Shown: piece by piece, positions 1 through 8,618 of the stretch
Numbering within the stretch: the first letter of the stretch is position 1
Layout: the number at the start of each line of letters is the position of its first letter
DNA from: Kocuria sp.
Lineage (GTDB): Bacteria; Actinomycetota; Actinomycetes; Actinomycetales; Micrococcaceae
Direction of reading: 5' to 3'
NCBI RefSeq assembly: GCF_030538595.1
Contig: NZ_JAUNTS010000003.1
Location: forward strand, 198,171 to 262,170
Length of the DNA stretch: 64,000 bases
Notes under the pieces: generated by a model
What the model saw: the letters and a program-made list of their open reading frames with translations, nothing else
Told to the model about the DNA's origin: nothing
The model's database searches: none
Translations under genes and position numbers: made by a program

Positions 1-1
1 G

Positions 2-457
2 CCTACAGGTGCGCAGGCGGTTGATCGACCGCGTTCCACTGAGGATCCATTGGAGTTCGTCACTGCGACAATGACGGACTGGGATGTGGCAAGGGTTGTT
101 GCTGGTGATGATCGAAGCGCACAGCAGGCCTACGTGCAGCATGTTCGGATGAACTACCGAACGTTGACAAGTCGGGAAAAGTTGCGTGAGACACTAGCCG
201 CGGGTGGAGCGTCCAGTCCGCCAGCGGGGATGGCTGCGGCTTCAGCTGCTTTCTTGCCCATTATCCCTATCGTTGGTCGCGCGCTACTCGCGGCCGCGCG
301 GCGGTACGGCCCTGCGGTATATCGTAGTTTACGCGATGCGGTTCGTGGCGGTTACGGTCGATTCCAGGAGTGGACTCGTAACCATCCGTGGGTGGCTGGC
401 ATTCTTGGGGGCGTCTCATCAAATGCCGTCTATGATTGGCTGAGGCAGAATATTTGA
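2..457 (+). CDS. C-terminal part of an unidentified protein (5' end outside window)
   Basis: The reading frame is open to the left edge of the window, so only the last roughly 150 codons are seen. A TTG at 50 could serve as a start but has no ribosome binding site, and the open upstream frame (reading PTGAQAVDRPRSTEDP) favours a longer protein. The visible part is polar for about 60 residues, then has an Ala-rich hydrophobic stretch (FLPIIPIVGRALLAAA), a basic linker and a short hydrophobic end (WVAGILGGVSSNAVYDWL). This could be a membrane-associating tail. No family is recognised. Its stop overlaps the start of the next gene (TGATG), so the two are probably translationally coupled. Confidence 0.5.
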   Translation, partial: PTGAQAVDRPRSTEDPLEFVTATMTDWDVARVVAGDDRSAQQAYVQHVRMNYRTLTSREKLRETLAAGGASSPPAGMAAASAAFLPIIPIVGRALLAAARRYGPAVYRSLRDAVRGGYGRFQEWTRNHPWVAGILGGVSSNAVYDWLRQNI

Positions 458-654
458 TGGTGAGGCGCAAGAAGCTCCCTAATCCATTCATTCTAGGTGC
501 CGTTGCTGCAGTAATTACTGCATGGGTAATACTTACCTGGAGGTCTGGTTTAGATGCATCCAACTCGATTGCGGCAGCCCTCATCGTGTTAGTCGTCGTA
601 GGTCTGTGGTCGATCTCCAGATTCATATCTCGGAGGAACCGCGATTCACCATGA
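457..654 (+). CDS. Small two-helix membrane protein, unknown function
   Basis: This 65-residue protein starts at the ATG that overlaps the stop of the preceding gene. It has a basic N-terminus (MVRRKKLPNP), a first hydrophobic helix (FILGAVAAVITAWVILTW), a short polar loop, a second helix (SIAAALIVLVVVGLWSI) and a basic tail (RFISRRNRDSP). The pattern suggests an inner-membrane hairpin with both ends in the cytoplasm. An upstream in-frame TTG at 436 would add seven residues but lies inside the previous gene. A strong hairpin follows 13 bp after the stop. The job is unknown and probably linked to the upstream protein. Confidence 0.55.
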   Translation: MVRRKKLPNPFILGAVAAVITAWVILTWRSGLDASNSIAAALIVLVVVGLWSISRFISRRNRDSP

Positions 655-667
655 ATGACGGTGGCCT

Positions 668-699
668 GTGCGGGGCGCTCCGAACGGAGCGCCCCGCAC
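668..699. terminator. Strong intrinsic hairpin between convergent genes
   Basis: A perfect 15-bp GC-rich stem (668-682 with 685-699) around a 2-nt AA centre. It lies between the small membrane gene ending at 654 and the minus-strand nuclease gene ending at 742. There is no long U tract, which is common for actinobacterial terminators. Confidence 0.7.
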
Positions 700-727
700 T
701 TCGCTTTGGTATCTACCACCAGGGGGA

Positions 728-756
728 GGCCCCCGGCGGGACTAGCGCCGGGGGCC
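728..756 (-). terminator. Hairpin overlapping the nuclease stop codon
   Basis: An 11-bp perfect GC stem (728-738 with 746-756) and a 7-nt loop that contains part of the TAG stop of the minus-strand nuclease gene. It probably ends or stabilises the 3' end of the nucleotidase-nuclease mRNA. The neighbouring 668-699 hairpin makes this a tandem terminator region. Confidence 0.55.
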
Positions 757-3480
757 GGTGGTGGTTCCCCAGCGGTCGCGGACATGGTCTGGGATGCCTT
801 TGCCTTGCCCCGGGTGGGACGTTGGTGGGCCCTGTTTCACCGGTGTGGTCGGTTGAGTGCTGGGACCGGGAGTCGGTTCCTGGCTGGGTTCACCGGAAGG
901 TTCGGGCGTGGGTTCAGCAGAGTTGCTGGTGCTGAAGCCCACCAGGGCTGGATTGTGGTCGGAGGCGCGGAACTGATCCGGGGCAAACAGGTTCACCACG
1001 TTGTAGTTCTGCCGCGAGTACTCCATGCCAATGGACTCATTGGCGTTGATTTCCCAAACATCTGAACCGGTCACAGCGGCTGCAGCAGCCGGTGAGGCCA
1101 CCACATGGTCCAGAGAGCCGGCCATGCCGTCAAAGGCGTAGGAGTACTGGCCTTCCGGGGCAATGTTCACAAATCCGGAGTTGTAGAGCACCTGCATGGG
1201 GTCCTCAAACGTGTAGGAGTTGAAATCGCCCACCAGGAACACACGGTCGGTTCCCGCGCTGTCCGCAAACTCCTGAGCAAAAGCCAGCATGGCTTGGGAC
1301 TGACGGGTTCGGTCTCCGTTCCAGGCACCCTGCCCGGTGTCCACGTTGTCCCCGGTGGCGGAGGCCCCCGAGCCCTTGGACTTGAAGTGGTTGACCACCA
1401 CCACAAAGTCATCCGTGGCATCACCACCTGCCGGGCGGAAGGTCTGGGCCAGGGGCTCACGGGCGTTGGAGAAATTGACCTGATCATCCAGGATCGCGGA
1501 TTCACCCACAGCTTCCACCCGGGCGGGTTGGTAAATGAATGCTGTACGAATCACGTCCTCAGCTGCAGGAACCGCAGCGGGGGAGGGCACATACGCCCAC
1601 TTGTCCGTTCCGGCATCCGCGTTGAGTGCATCCACCAGGGTGGAAAGCGCTGCATCCCGGTCCTGATCGAACCGCGCGGAGTTCTCAATCTCCTCCAAGG
1701 ACACCACCCCGGCATCCAGGCCGTTGATGGCAGATACCAACTTGTCCTGCTGGGCCTGGAAGGAGTCCTGATCGTAGGCTCCGCGCACGTTGCAGTTGCG
1801 GGTGGTCAGGGGATTGCCCGAGCGGTCGTTGTAGGAGGCACAGCCCGGTTCATCGGTACCCAACGTGGTGAAGTAGTTGAGCACATTGAAGGTGCCCAAT
1901 TGCACATCCCCGCCCACGTCAGCCGGGGCGGCGTATTCAGAACGGTCGTTCTGGAACACCACGGGCACTGCGTCCAACGAGTCACCAGTAACTTGCTGCA
2001 GCGGTTGCAGCCGCCACTCATTGTGGCCGTATCCCAGCACCACCGGCTGATCGAAAGTGACGGTGGAGCCCATACGCACCGGGTTCTCCAGGCTCAGGTA
2101 CGGCAGCGGTTGGTCCCCATAGGTGCTGAGGTTGCCGTAGTTCCAGGTGGAGCCGTCATCCAGGATCACTTTCCGCGCGGTGTTGTCCGCCTCCACCGCA
2201 GAGGCTTCCGCGGAGCCCGGGGCAGCCACGTCTGTGGGAGTGCGCAGCACGTCATCCCCGAATGCCAGCCCGACTTCACCGTAGGTGTTCAGTCCGTAGT
2301 TGTTGGTCACCGTGAAGCTCCCGGTGGGCTGCAGCAGCATCCCCTCCAGAGCTTCGCGCTCAGCATCGGAGGCCGGCCACGCAATCTCCGCAGGCTTCAC
2401 AGCCTGGGCCGGTTCAGACAGGACCGAGATTCCAGCGGGTTGAACCGAGAGCTGGGTCTGGCCAAAGTACTCCTGCGCTGTTCCAGTCAGTTCCACGTGA
2501 TCGCCCAGTTGGACAGCATTCAGCGCATTGGGGGCATACACAAAGATGCCGTCAGAGGCGCTGTGGTCCGCACCCAGATCACCGCCAGTCCCTTCGGTCT
2601 GTACCTGGAAGCCGTTGAGCCCGCCTGTTGCATACACGGCCGTGACCACACCGCGGGTACGGACCGTCTGGTTCAGATACGGTGTGGCCTCCCCGGTGCC
2701 CTGGATTTGAGCAATGCTCAAGAGCTCACCGGGCTCACCCGTGGGTTCGGCGGACGGAGACGACGACGGCGTATCCGTGGCCGGTGCGCTCGGCTCCGCA
2801 GGACTTGTTTCACCCGCACCCGTCTGCGGTGTGACTTCCGTGGACAGGGTGAAGTCCACGGAGTTGTTGTCCGTGTCCACACTGTCGGTCCGGTTCAGGG
2901 ACCGGGGATCGTTGTTCGCCGTCGGCGCGGGGGCCGCAGCAGCCTCAAAGGTGTTGGTGGTGCCGTAGCCCAGTAAATCCACCACACCGTCCGTGCCGGT
3001 GACCGAACCCGCCGGTAGAGCCAGCGCCGTTGCGGCATCCGAAAGCACAAACGTGCCCCGGGTTCCCGCCGGATTCAATCGGCTTCCGGCATCCAGGTCT
3101 GCTTGCGGTAGTGGCTGTCCGGCAGTCCCGTTGGAGCCACCGGCCACCAAATAGAACTCCCCGGGCTCAATGGTGCCGGTCAATTGCACCACGTTGTTTG
3201 ACGGCCCGGTTCCTGTGGCTGACCGGTACTGCAGACTCCAACCGGTCAGGTCCACGGCGGTGTCCGTGGGGTTGTAGAGCTCTACGAATTTGTGAGTGTA
3301 GGGCGCATTGGCTGATCCGCCGTTGACGTAGGCCTCATTGATCACCACGTGGTCGCCTAGGGCTGGTTGCTCCGGGACTGGCTCGGCACCGGCCGGTGCC
3401 GCAATCACCACGCTGGTAGGCAGAGCCAGCAGGGCGGCAGCGGGCAGGGCCCAAAAACGTGTGCGCAGGTTCAAGGTCAT
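742..3480 (-). CDS. Secreted ExeM/NucH-type extracellular endonuclease with lamin-tail domain
   Basis: A 912-residue exported nuclease. The first 32 residues form a signal peptide (hydrophobic core, cut near APAGAEP). Residues about 40-170 match a lamin-tail domain (INEAYVNGG, FVELYNP, DLTGWSLQY). Residues about 250-370 resemble the OB-fold seen in ExeM/NucH proteins. Residues about 520-855 are an endonuclease/exonuclease/phosphatase domain with the motifs LGTFNVLNYF, SLEEIENS, VVVNHFKSKG, LVGDFNSY and SDHNPALV, so the metal-binding and catalytic residues are present. The tail is rich in Pro, Glu and Thr, as in wall-spanning spacers. It is the second gene of an operon, 11 bp behind the 5'-nucleotidase. 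GGAG touches the annotated ATG, so a TTG two codons later (3474, spacing 6) may be the true start. Its expected role is degradation of extracellular DNA. Confidence 0.85.
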   Translation of the reverse strand: MTLNLRTRFWALPAAALLALPTSVVIAAPAGAEPVPEQPALGDHVVINEAYVNGGSANAPYTHKFVELYNPTDTAVDLTGWSLQYRSATGTGPSNNVVQLTGTIEPGEFYLVAGGSNGTAGQPLPQADLDAGSRLNPAGTRGTFVLSDAATALALPAGSVTGTDGVVDLLGYGTTNTFEAAAAPAPTANNDPRSLNRTDSVDTDNNSVDFTLSTEVTPQTGAGETSPAEPSAPATDTPSSSPSAEPTGEPGELLSIAQIQGTGEATPYLNQTVRTRGVVTAVYATGGLNGFQVQTEGTGGDLGADHSASDGIFVYAPNALNAVQLGDHVELTGTAQEYFGQTQLSVQPAGISVLSEPAQAVKPAEIAWPASDAEREALEGMLLQPTGSFTVTNNYGLNTYGEVGLAFGDDVLRTPTDVAAPGSAEASAVEADNTARKVILDDGSTWNYGNLSTYGDQPLPYLSLENPVRMGSTVTFDQPVVLGYGHNEWRLQPLQQVTGDSLDAVPVVFQNDRSEYAAPADVGGDVQLGTFNVLNYFTTLGTDEPGCASYNDRSGNPLTTRNCNVRGAYDQDSFQAQQDKLVSAINGLDAGVVSLEEIENSARFDQDRDAALSTLVDALNADAGTDKWAYVPSPAAVPAAEDVIRTAFIYQPARVEAVGESAILDDQVNFSNAREPLAQTFRPAGGDATDDFVVVVNHFKSKGSGASATGDNVDTGQGAWNGDRTRQSQAMLAFAQEFADSAGTDRVFLVGDFNSYTFEDPMQVLYNSGFVNIAPEGQYSYAFDGMAGSLDHVVASPAAAAAVTGSDVWEINANESIGMEYSRQNYNVVNLFAPDQFRASDHNPALVGFSTSNSAEPTPEPSGEPSQEPTPGPSTQPTTPVKQGPPTSHPGQGKGIPDHVRDRWGTTTGPRR

Positions 3481-3491
3481 CTCCGCTGCGC

Positions 3492-6110
3492 TCAGTTACC
3501 AGTGGGCACTGCGGCGTCGTCGGTCACCACGCCCGTGGCAGGGACTTCAAACTGCTGATCGAACCGGTGCAGGAATGCTGCTGTGGCGTCACGGTTGGTT
3601 GGGCTGAAGGGGCGGTAAGTACCATCCGCCCACCCCGTGGACAGGCCGGTCTGAGCCATCCACACCATGGCGGTGTAGTGCTGCATGTTGGCATTGACGT
3701 CCACAAAGGGTGAGTTGGCGGGAAGCTCCACCGCGGGCTCGCCTGCCATCCGGTAGAGGAACGCAGCCATGGCGTCCCGAGCAATGGGCTGAGTGGGCCG
3801 GAACGTTCCGTCCGACCACCCCTTCACAATGCCTTCTTGTTGAGCCCACACGATGGCCTGGTAATGGGCCTGACCCGGAGTCACATCGGTGAACGGTGAG
3901 TTTGCAGGCAGTGTCACCTCCGGCTCACCAGCCATTCGGTAGAGGAATGCGGCCATGGCATCCCGGTTCACGGGGCGCAACGGCCGGAACTCAGCGGTTC
4001 CGGTGTCCTGGTTGACCCACCCGCGGGAGATTCCGTTCTGTGCCATCCACATGATGTGTTCGTAATGCTGCATACCCTCCGTCACGTCCGTGAAGGTCAC
4101 GGTCTCGGGTTCGGGATCCACCGGAGTAGCCTCACCCAACACAGCATCCGTCAGCGGCAGGGCGGTGCCGGCGGGTTCAACGGTCAACCATGCGGTCTCT
4201 CCATCCAGCGCGGTGCGGTCAAATGACACCGAGGCCGTGCCGCCCACCAGGCCATCCGCGCCGCGGACGGCCTCACCGCTGACGGGGGCCTCTGCAATCA
4301 CCGAACCATTGGCACCGCCCTTGCGGACCTGCACCGTGGAATTGGCGGGTGCCCCCAAGGAGGTCATGTTGAGTTCTTGGAGCTCAAAGCTCACGGTGGT
4401 GCCGTCAGTTCGCACGTTGGACAAGTTCACCGCCCGCCGGTCAAACTGCGGTGCCACAGGGGTGCTGGCGGAGGTTTCGCCCAGATGTTCGGAGAACACC
4501 TGGCGGTCAATCAGCCCGGTGTCCGTGAAATTGGCCCCTTCTGTGAAGGCCGTGAAGCCGTCTCCGCCGTCCAACAGGAAGGACACGGAGGCCACCGTGT
4601 AGGTACCGGTGGGATCAATGGGAGTGCCATCCACCGTGATGGAGGTGATGCGGTCACCTGCAGGGCGGGATTCATCAAAGGTGTACTGCACGTTTTCGGA
4701 CAGCCCCAGGTGCAAAAACGCCCTGGAGGACCCGGCTGGCTGCCACTGCTGTTCCAGGACGCTCTTGAACTGCGCACCGGTCAAGTCAATGGTGTTCATG
4801 TTGTTGGCAAACGGCAGGACGTTGTTGATTTCAGCCTCGGTGACCATACCGTCACGGTCGCCGTCGATCGTCTCATCCGGGTTGTCCGCGTAGTACAGCT
4901 CATTGCGGATGCCGCCAGGATTGATCACGCCAATGTCCACCCCGTGCGAATCCGCCAGCTGAGCGCGAAAACCTTGGGCGATCAGGTTGCCCAATGCCGA
5001 CTCGTTCTGCCGGTCATCGCGGACCATCTGGCCGGAGGAATTGGGGCCAAACGCCGTGGTGATGTCCGCTGAAATTTCACCGGCGGGGGTGGAGCCGATC
5101 TCATTGGCCACTGCCACCGCGGCATCCACAATCTGGTTCACCTCAGCCACGCGTGGGTAAGCGGCGATCAACTGTTCCTCGCTGCGCCCGGCCACAATCT
5201 GCGACGTCGGGGTGAGCGTGCTGGTCAGGTCCACCGAATCGGTGGCGGGGTCGTAGGTGAAGGACACCTTGCCCACATTGGCTCCGTAGGAACCGGTCTG
5301 CATGTAAGCGCGGTCTGCAACACCGTCCCCATCCACGTCCTGGGTCAGGTTGTATTCGGCGTGGGAGTCCCCGCCGAAAACCACGTCCACGCTCTGGGAG
5401 GTTTCTGTCCAGAAACGGTCGGAGGCAGCTTCAGCCTGGGTGGCGGAACCGTCGTGATAGGCCGCCACAATCACATCAGCGGTGCCTTCCTCATCCAACC
5501 GGTCCGCTACCGCATTCACCTCCGCCACGGGGTCTGTGAAAACCAACCCTTCGACGGCGGATGGCGCCACCTTTTCAGGCGTGGCCTGAGTGACTGCGCC
5601 GATCACGGCGATTGTCACACCGTCGCGCTCAAAGAGTTCATATGCGCCGTTGCCCTGGTGGCCTTCGCCTTCCATGAGCAGTGGACCGTTGGCATCCCCG
5701 ATCCGGACATTGGCCGCCAGATACGGGAATTCGGCACGCTCTGTCACACGGCCGGTGAGGTCATCGCGGCCCTGGTCGAATTCGTGATTGCCCACGGCGG
5801 AGACATCAAGATCCAGTGCGTTGAGCATGTCCAACGTGGGGTTGTCCTGCTGGGAGGCGGAGGTGTATTCGGAGGCGCCAATGTTGTCACCACCAGAGAT
5901 CAGCAAGGAGTTGTCGGTGCGTTCAGATTCAATGGCGCCCGCAAATTGCACGGGTCGGGAGTCCAGCCGGCCGTGGTAATCGTTGAAATACAGCAGGTCA
6001 ATGGCCTGGGAGGGGGTTTCATCCGCGTAGGCCGGAACCACAAAGGAGGTTGTGGTGAGGATGCCTGCCGCTAGGGCAGCGATGAACGACGGTGTGGTGC
6101 GACGGGACAT
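3492..6110 (-). CDS. Secreted 5'-nucleotidase/cyclic phosphodiesterase with three SLH repeats
   Basis: Exported UshA/NadN-type phosphoesterase. The ATG at 6110 is chosen because GAAGGA sits 9 bp upstream; an ATG 11 codons earlier (6143) lacks such a site. A signal peptide (SFIAALAAGILTTTSFVVPAYADE) is followed by the metallophosphatase domain with YFNDYHGRL, SGGDNIGAS, VGNHEFDQG and FGGDSHAEY, then the 5'-nucleotidase C-terminal domain (NPGGIRNE, LDGGDGFTAF). Residues about 680-870 hold three S-layer-homology repeats, each with an FTDV-type start and an FRP...RDAMAAFLYRM end, which should anchor the enzyme to wall polymers. It hydrolyses extracellular nucleotides to nucleosides and phosphate. 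It lies just upstream of the nuclease gene, whose products it would consume. Confidence 0.88.
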   Translation of the reverse strand: MSRRTTPSFIAALAAGILTTTSFVVPAYADETPSQAIDLLYFNDYHGRLDSRPVQFAGAIESERTDNSLLISGGDNIGASEYTSASQQDNPTLDMLNALDLDVSAVGNHEFDQGRDDLTGRVTERAEFPYLAANVRIGDANGPLLMEGEGHQGNGAYELFERDGVTIAVIGAVTQATPEKVAPSAVEGLVFTDPVAEVNAVADRLDEEGTADVIVAAYHDGSATQAEAASDRFWTETSQSVDVVFGGDSHAEYNLTQDVDGDGVADRAYMQTGSYGANVGKVSFTYDPATDSVDLTSTLTPTSQIVAGRSEEQLIAAYPRVAEVNQIVDAAVAVANEIGSTPAGEISADITTAFGPNSSGQMVRDDRQNESALGNLIAQGFRAQLADSHGVDIGVINPGGIRNELYYADNPDETIDGDRDGMVTEAEINNVLPFANNMNTIDLTGAQFKSVLEQQWQPAGSSRAFLHLGLSENVQYTFDESRPAGDRITSITVDGTPIDPTGTYTVASVSFLLDGGDGFTAFTEGANFTDTGLIDRQVFSEHLGETSASTPVAPQFDRRAVNLSNVRTDGTTVSFELQELNMTSLGAPANSTVQVRKGGANGSVIAEAPVSGEAVRGADGLVGGTASVSFDRTALDGETAWLTVEPAGTALPLTDAVLGEATPVDPEPETVTFTDVTEGMQHYEHIMWMAQNGISRGWVNQDTGTAEFRPLRPVNRDAMAAFLYRMAGEPEVTLPANSPFTDVTPGQAHYQAIVWAQQEGIVKGWSDGTFRPTQPIARDAMAAFLYRMAGEPAVELPANSPFVDVNANMQHYTAMVWMAQTGLSTGWADGTYRPFSPTNRDATAAFLHRFDQQFEVPATGVVTDDAAVPTGN

Positions 6111-6284
6111 AGGAGAGGGTCCTTCGGCTTGTGGTGCGGGCATCAGCCACCGGTTGAGGAGGGCAGCGCACCTGTGGGGCGCGCCAAGTTACCGGCTAGT
6201 TGGCTACATCACATCATGACCGAGTAAAGCCCGGGTGACCAGAGGTTTTCCAAAAGGCTCTGGGCGTCCCGCCTGAAAATCTGC

Positions 6285-6863
6285 TCAGTTGGGGTGGTTG
6301 GGTCCTAACCCGCGCAGGAGAAGTTCGGTCAACCACGCTTCCAGGCTCTCCTTGGGTGCCACCGTGTTGATGGGCGCGGGTAGGGGGCGGGTGATCGCGG
6401 CAATCGCCACAACCAGGCGTGTGGGGGTGAGGTCATCGGCTGCCACACCAGCTTGCTGAGCACGGTGGAGAACTGCCTCAAAATGGTTGAGCATCTCGGC
6501 TCGGGTTTCCTGGGCTTGCTGCAGCTGAGCCTCGGTGAGCTCTTGGGAGATGTCGAGCGACCCTATGAGGGCTGCGACGCGCAGCGCGGCAAGTTCGTGG
6601 ATGAGAGCAGTCCATGCGGCTTGCGGGTCTGCATCCCATTGAGCCAGGGCATGATTCAGCCGCGATTGGATTGTGGCGGCCACTTCTTGGAGCAGCCCCA
6701 ATACCAGTTCACCGCGGTCCGGGAAGTGCCGGTAGAGGGTGCCGATGCCCACCCCTGCCTCCTTGGCCACTTCCCGGAGGGAGGTTTCTGCCCCCTTGGC
6801 GGCGAACAACCTCCAAGCGGCGTTGATGAGTTGACTACGGTTGGCTGCTGCATCTGCCCGCAT
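6285..6863 (-). CDS. TetR-family transcriptional repressor
   Basis: A 192-residue regulator with an N-terminal TetR helix-turn-helix (AAWRLFAAKGAETSLREVAKEAGVGIGTLYRHFPDR split over residues about 15-55) and a helical ligand-binding C-terminal domain without further recognisable motif. The ATG at 6863 follows GAGGAG; a GTG six codons upstream is less likely. It is divergent from a YhgE/Pip-like membrane gene and separated from it by two closely related palindromes, so it probably represses both genes. The ligand is unknown. Confidence 0.88.
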   Translation of the reverse strand: MRADAAANRSQLINAAWRLFAAKGAETSLREVAKEAGVGIGTLYRHFPDRGELVLGLLQEVAATIQSRLNHALAQWDADPQAAWTALIHELAALRVAALIGSLDISQELTEAQLQQAQETRAEMLNHFEAVLHRAQQAGVAADDLTPTRLVVAIAAITRPLPAPINTVAPKESLEAWLTELLLRGLGPNHPN

Positions 6864-6905
6864 GAGGCTCCTCACGTTCACTGCGCTCTACTTGCCAAGT
6901 CTAAT

Positions 6906-6950
6906 ACGGAGCACTACGCTCCATTTACATAAACGGAGCGAAACGCTCCG
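6906..6950. promoter_or_regulatory. Two tandem palindromes, probable TetR operators
   Basis: Site 1 (6907-6922) reads CGGAGCACTACGCTCC. Site 2 (6934-6950) reads CGGAGCGAAACGCTCCG, a perfect 7-bp inverted repeat with a 3-bp centre. The two start 27 bp apart in the 116-bp gap between the divergent tetR and membrane-protein genes. Site 2 is followed by six T residues and could be mistaken for a terminator, but no plus-strand gene ends upstream and the same half-site recurs in site 1. Confidence 0.75.
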
Positions 6951-6979
6951 ATTTTTTGATCTCAAGTGCAGGAGTCCTC

Positions 6980-8056
6980 ATGACCAACCAAGAGTTGCGG
7001 GATGCTTCCCGTCACGACGACGCCCCGTGGGCGCCATCCGATGCCGCTGGTGACGGTGCGGCTACCCCGAGCCGACGTACCGAGGATTCCCCCGGTAGGC
7101 AGTGGGCCAAGACCGCCGGAGTGGTGGCCGGCCTGGTGATTGTGGTGAGCTTGATGCTGCTGGCATTCCTGCTCCCCGCCATCAACTCCGGTGCCAAAGA
7201 TCTCCCGCTGGCGGTCAGCGGACCAGATGCTGCCGTCACAGCACTCACAGATCAGCTGAACACGGCAGATCCGGAGGCTTTCGAGATCACCACTTACGAT
7301 TCCACCCAGTCTGTCCAGACGGCCGTGGAGAATCGGGATGCCATTGGCGGGATCAGCGTCCAGGCCGACGGTGTGGTCATCACCACCGCCAGCGGTGCGG
7401 GTGCGCCCTACAGCAACATGCTGCAGGGGATTGGATCAGGACTGGAACAAGCCGGACAGACGGGGACCTACCAGGACGTGGCGCCCTTCCCCGAGGACGA
7501 TCCCACCGGTACCGCCATGACGTCCTTGGCATTGCCTCTGGTCTTCGGCGGCATGATTTCCGCTGTTGTTCTGTCCACTGTGCTCAAGGGCCGTCCCTGG
7601 CATCGTTTGGTCGGAGCCCTGGTCTTTGCCGCACTGGCAGGCACCGTGGTGGCGGCCATCCTGCAGTTCGGACTCAACGCCATGGATGCCCAATATTGGG
7701 CCATGGCGGGGGCAATAGCGGCGACCATTGCTGCCATCTCCCTCACCATCATTGGCTTGGCTTCCTTGTTCGGGGCAGCGGGCTTGGGTGTCGGCGCGGT
7801 TGTGATGATGTTTGTGGCCAACCCACTGTCTGGAATAGCCGCTGGAGCGGATTGGCTGCCGGCACCGTGGGGTGCTGGGGGTCAGCTTCTTCCGCTGGGT
7901 GCTGGTGAAACGATCATTCGCTCAGTGGCCTACTTTGACGGCGCCGGGACCGGTTCTGCACCGTGGGTTGTGCTCTGCTGGGCAACGGTGGGTGTCATGT
8001 TGATTGTTGCGGCGGCCTGGCGCGATCGGCGGCGCCACAGCTCAGTGGCATCGTGA
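6980..8056 (+). CDS. YhgE/Pip-like integral membrane protein
   Basis: A 358-residue membrane protein. The ATG at 6980 follows AGGAG by 5 bp; the in-frame ATG at 6956 lies upstream of that site. A cytoplasmic polar N-terminus (about 40 residues) leads to one membrane helix (VVAGLVIVVSLMLLAFLLP), an extracytoplasmic domain of about 125 residues and then five or six membrane helices from about residue 180 to 350. This topology, one helix, an external domain, then a helix bundle, is that of the YhgE/Pip and ABC-2-permease-like group, which is often paired with a TetR repressor. Export of a hydrophobic or toxic substrate is plausible but not shown. A bidirectional hairpin follows. Confidence 0.65.
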   Translation: MTNQELRDASRHDDAPWAPSDAAGDGAATPSRRTEDSPGRQWAKTAGVVAGLVIVVSLMLLAFLLPAINSGAKDLPLAVSGPDAAVTALTDQLNTADPEAFEITTYDSTQSVQTAVENRDAIGGISVQADGVVITTASGAGAPYSNMLQGIGSGLEQAGQTGTYQDVAPFPEDDPTGTAMTSLALPLVFGGMISAVVLSTVLKGRPWHRLVGALVFAALAGTVVAAILQFGLNAMDAQYWAMAGAIAATIAAISLTIIGLASLFGAAGLGVGAVVMMFVANPLSGIAAGADWLPAPWGAGGQLLPLGAGETIIRSVAYFDGAGTGSAPWVVLCWATVGVMLIVAAAWRDRRRHSSVAS

Positions 8057-8061
8057 ACCAT

Positions 8062-8095
8062 TGCGGGCCCCGACCATCAAAAGTCGGGGCCCGCA
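8062..8095. terminator. Bidirectional terminator
   Basis: A perfect 13-bp GC-rich stem (8062-8074 with 8083-8095) and an 8-nt A-rich loop, between the membrane gene ending at 8056 and the convergent CoA-binding gene ending at 8115. Confidence 0.8.
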
Positions 8096-8114
8096 CTGCT
8101 CGCCGCTGGAAAAT

Positions 8115-8618
8115 TCAGGCCAACACCTGCCGCTTGGAGGAAATCACCCCGGTATTGAAACCAGCCAGGTGGAGACCACCGTGGAAGCGGGCGTGTTCAA
8201 TCTTCACGCAGCGGTCCATGACCACATGGAGCCCAGCCTCCTCCGCAATTGCGGCGGCTTCCTCATTCCAGGAACCCAGTTGCAGCCACAGGGTTTTGGC
8301 TCCGATCTCCACGGCCTCGCGGGCAACCTCCGGCAGGTCATCGTGTTTGCGGAACACATCCACCACGTCCGGGACTTCCGGCAGCTCGGCCAGTGACGCG
8401 TACACGGGCTGCCCCAGCACAGTGGCGCCTTTGGCCGCCAGAATCGGGTTCACAAAAAACACCTTGTATGGCGATGAGGAGAGCAGATACGTGGAGACAA
8501 AGTAGGAGGCTCGGGATGGCTTGTCTGACATACCCACGATCGCCACGGATTCAGCGCCATGCAGAATGCTCAGGCGTTCCGGTGCGGATGGCCCCACCCA
8601 GGTGCGTTCGGTGCTCAT
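8115..8618 (-). CDS. CoA-binding domain protein (YccU-like)
   Basis: A 167-residue single-domain Rossmann-fold protein. Family features are SVAIVGMSDKPSRASYFVSTYL near residue 25 (written here as the pieces VAIVGMSDKP and ASYFVSTYLL), VFFVNPILA, and the C-terminal VVMDRCVKIEHAR, typical of CoA_binding_2 proteins. The exact role is not known for most members; they bind CoA-like nucleotides or act in protein acylation networks. The ATG at 8618 overlaps the metY stop (TGATG) with GAGGG 6 bp upstream, so it is translationally coupled to metY. It is the last gene of the acs-metY operon. Confidence 0.85.
   Translation of the reverse strand: MSTERTWVGPSAPERLSILHGAESVAIVGMSDKPSRASYFVSTYLLSSSPYKVFFVNPILAAKGATVLGQPVYASLAELPEVPDVVDVFRKHDDLPEVAREAVEIGAKTLWLQLGSWNEEAAAIAEEAGLHVVMDRCVKIEHARFHGGLHLAGFNTGVISSKRQVLA

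Noticed and set aside
1105-2976. Long plus-strand open frame (623 codons) opposite the nuclease gene
   Set aside because: It is antisense to a well-supported ExeM/NucH-type gene, has no family features and reflects GC-rich third positions.
6934-6960. Hairpin plus T6 as an intrinsic terminator
   Set aside because: No plus-strand gene ends upstream, and the same half-site recurs 27 bp away, so an operator pair explains it better.
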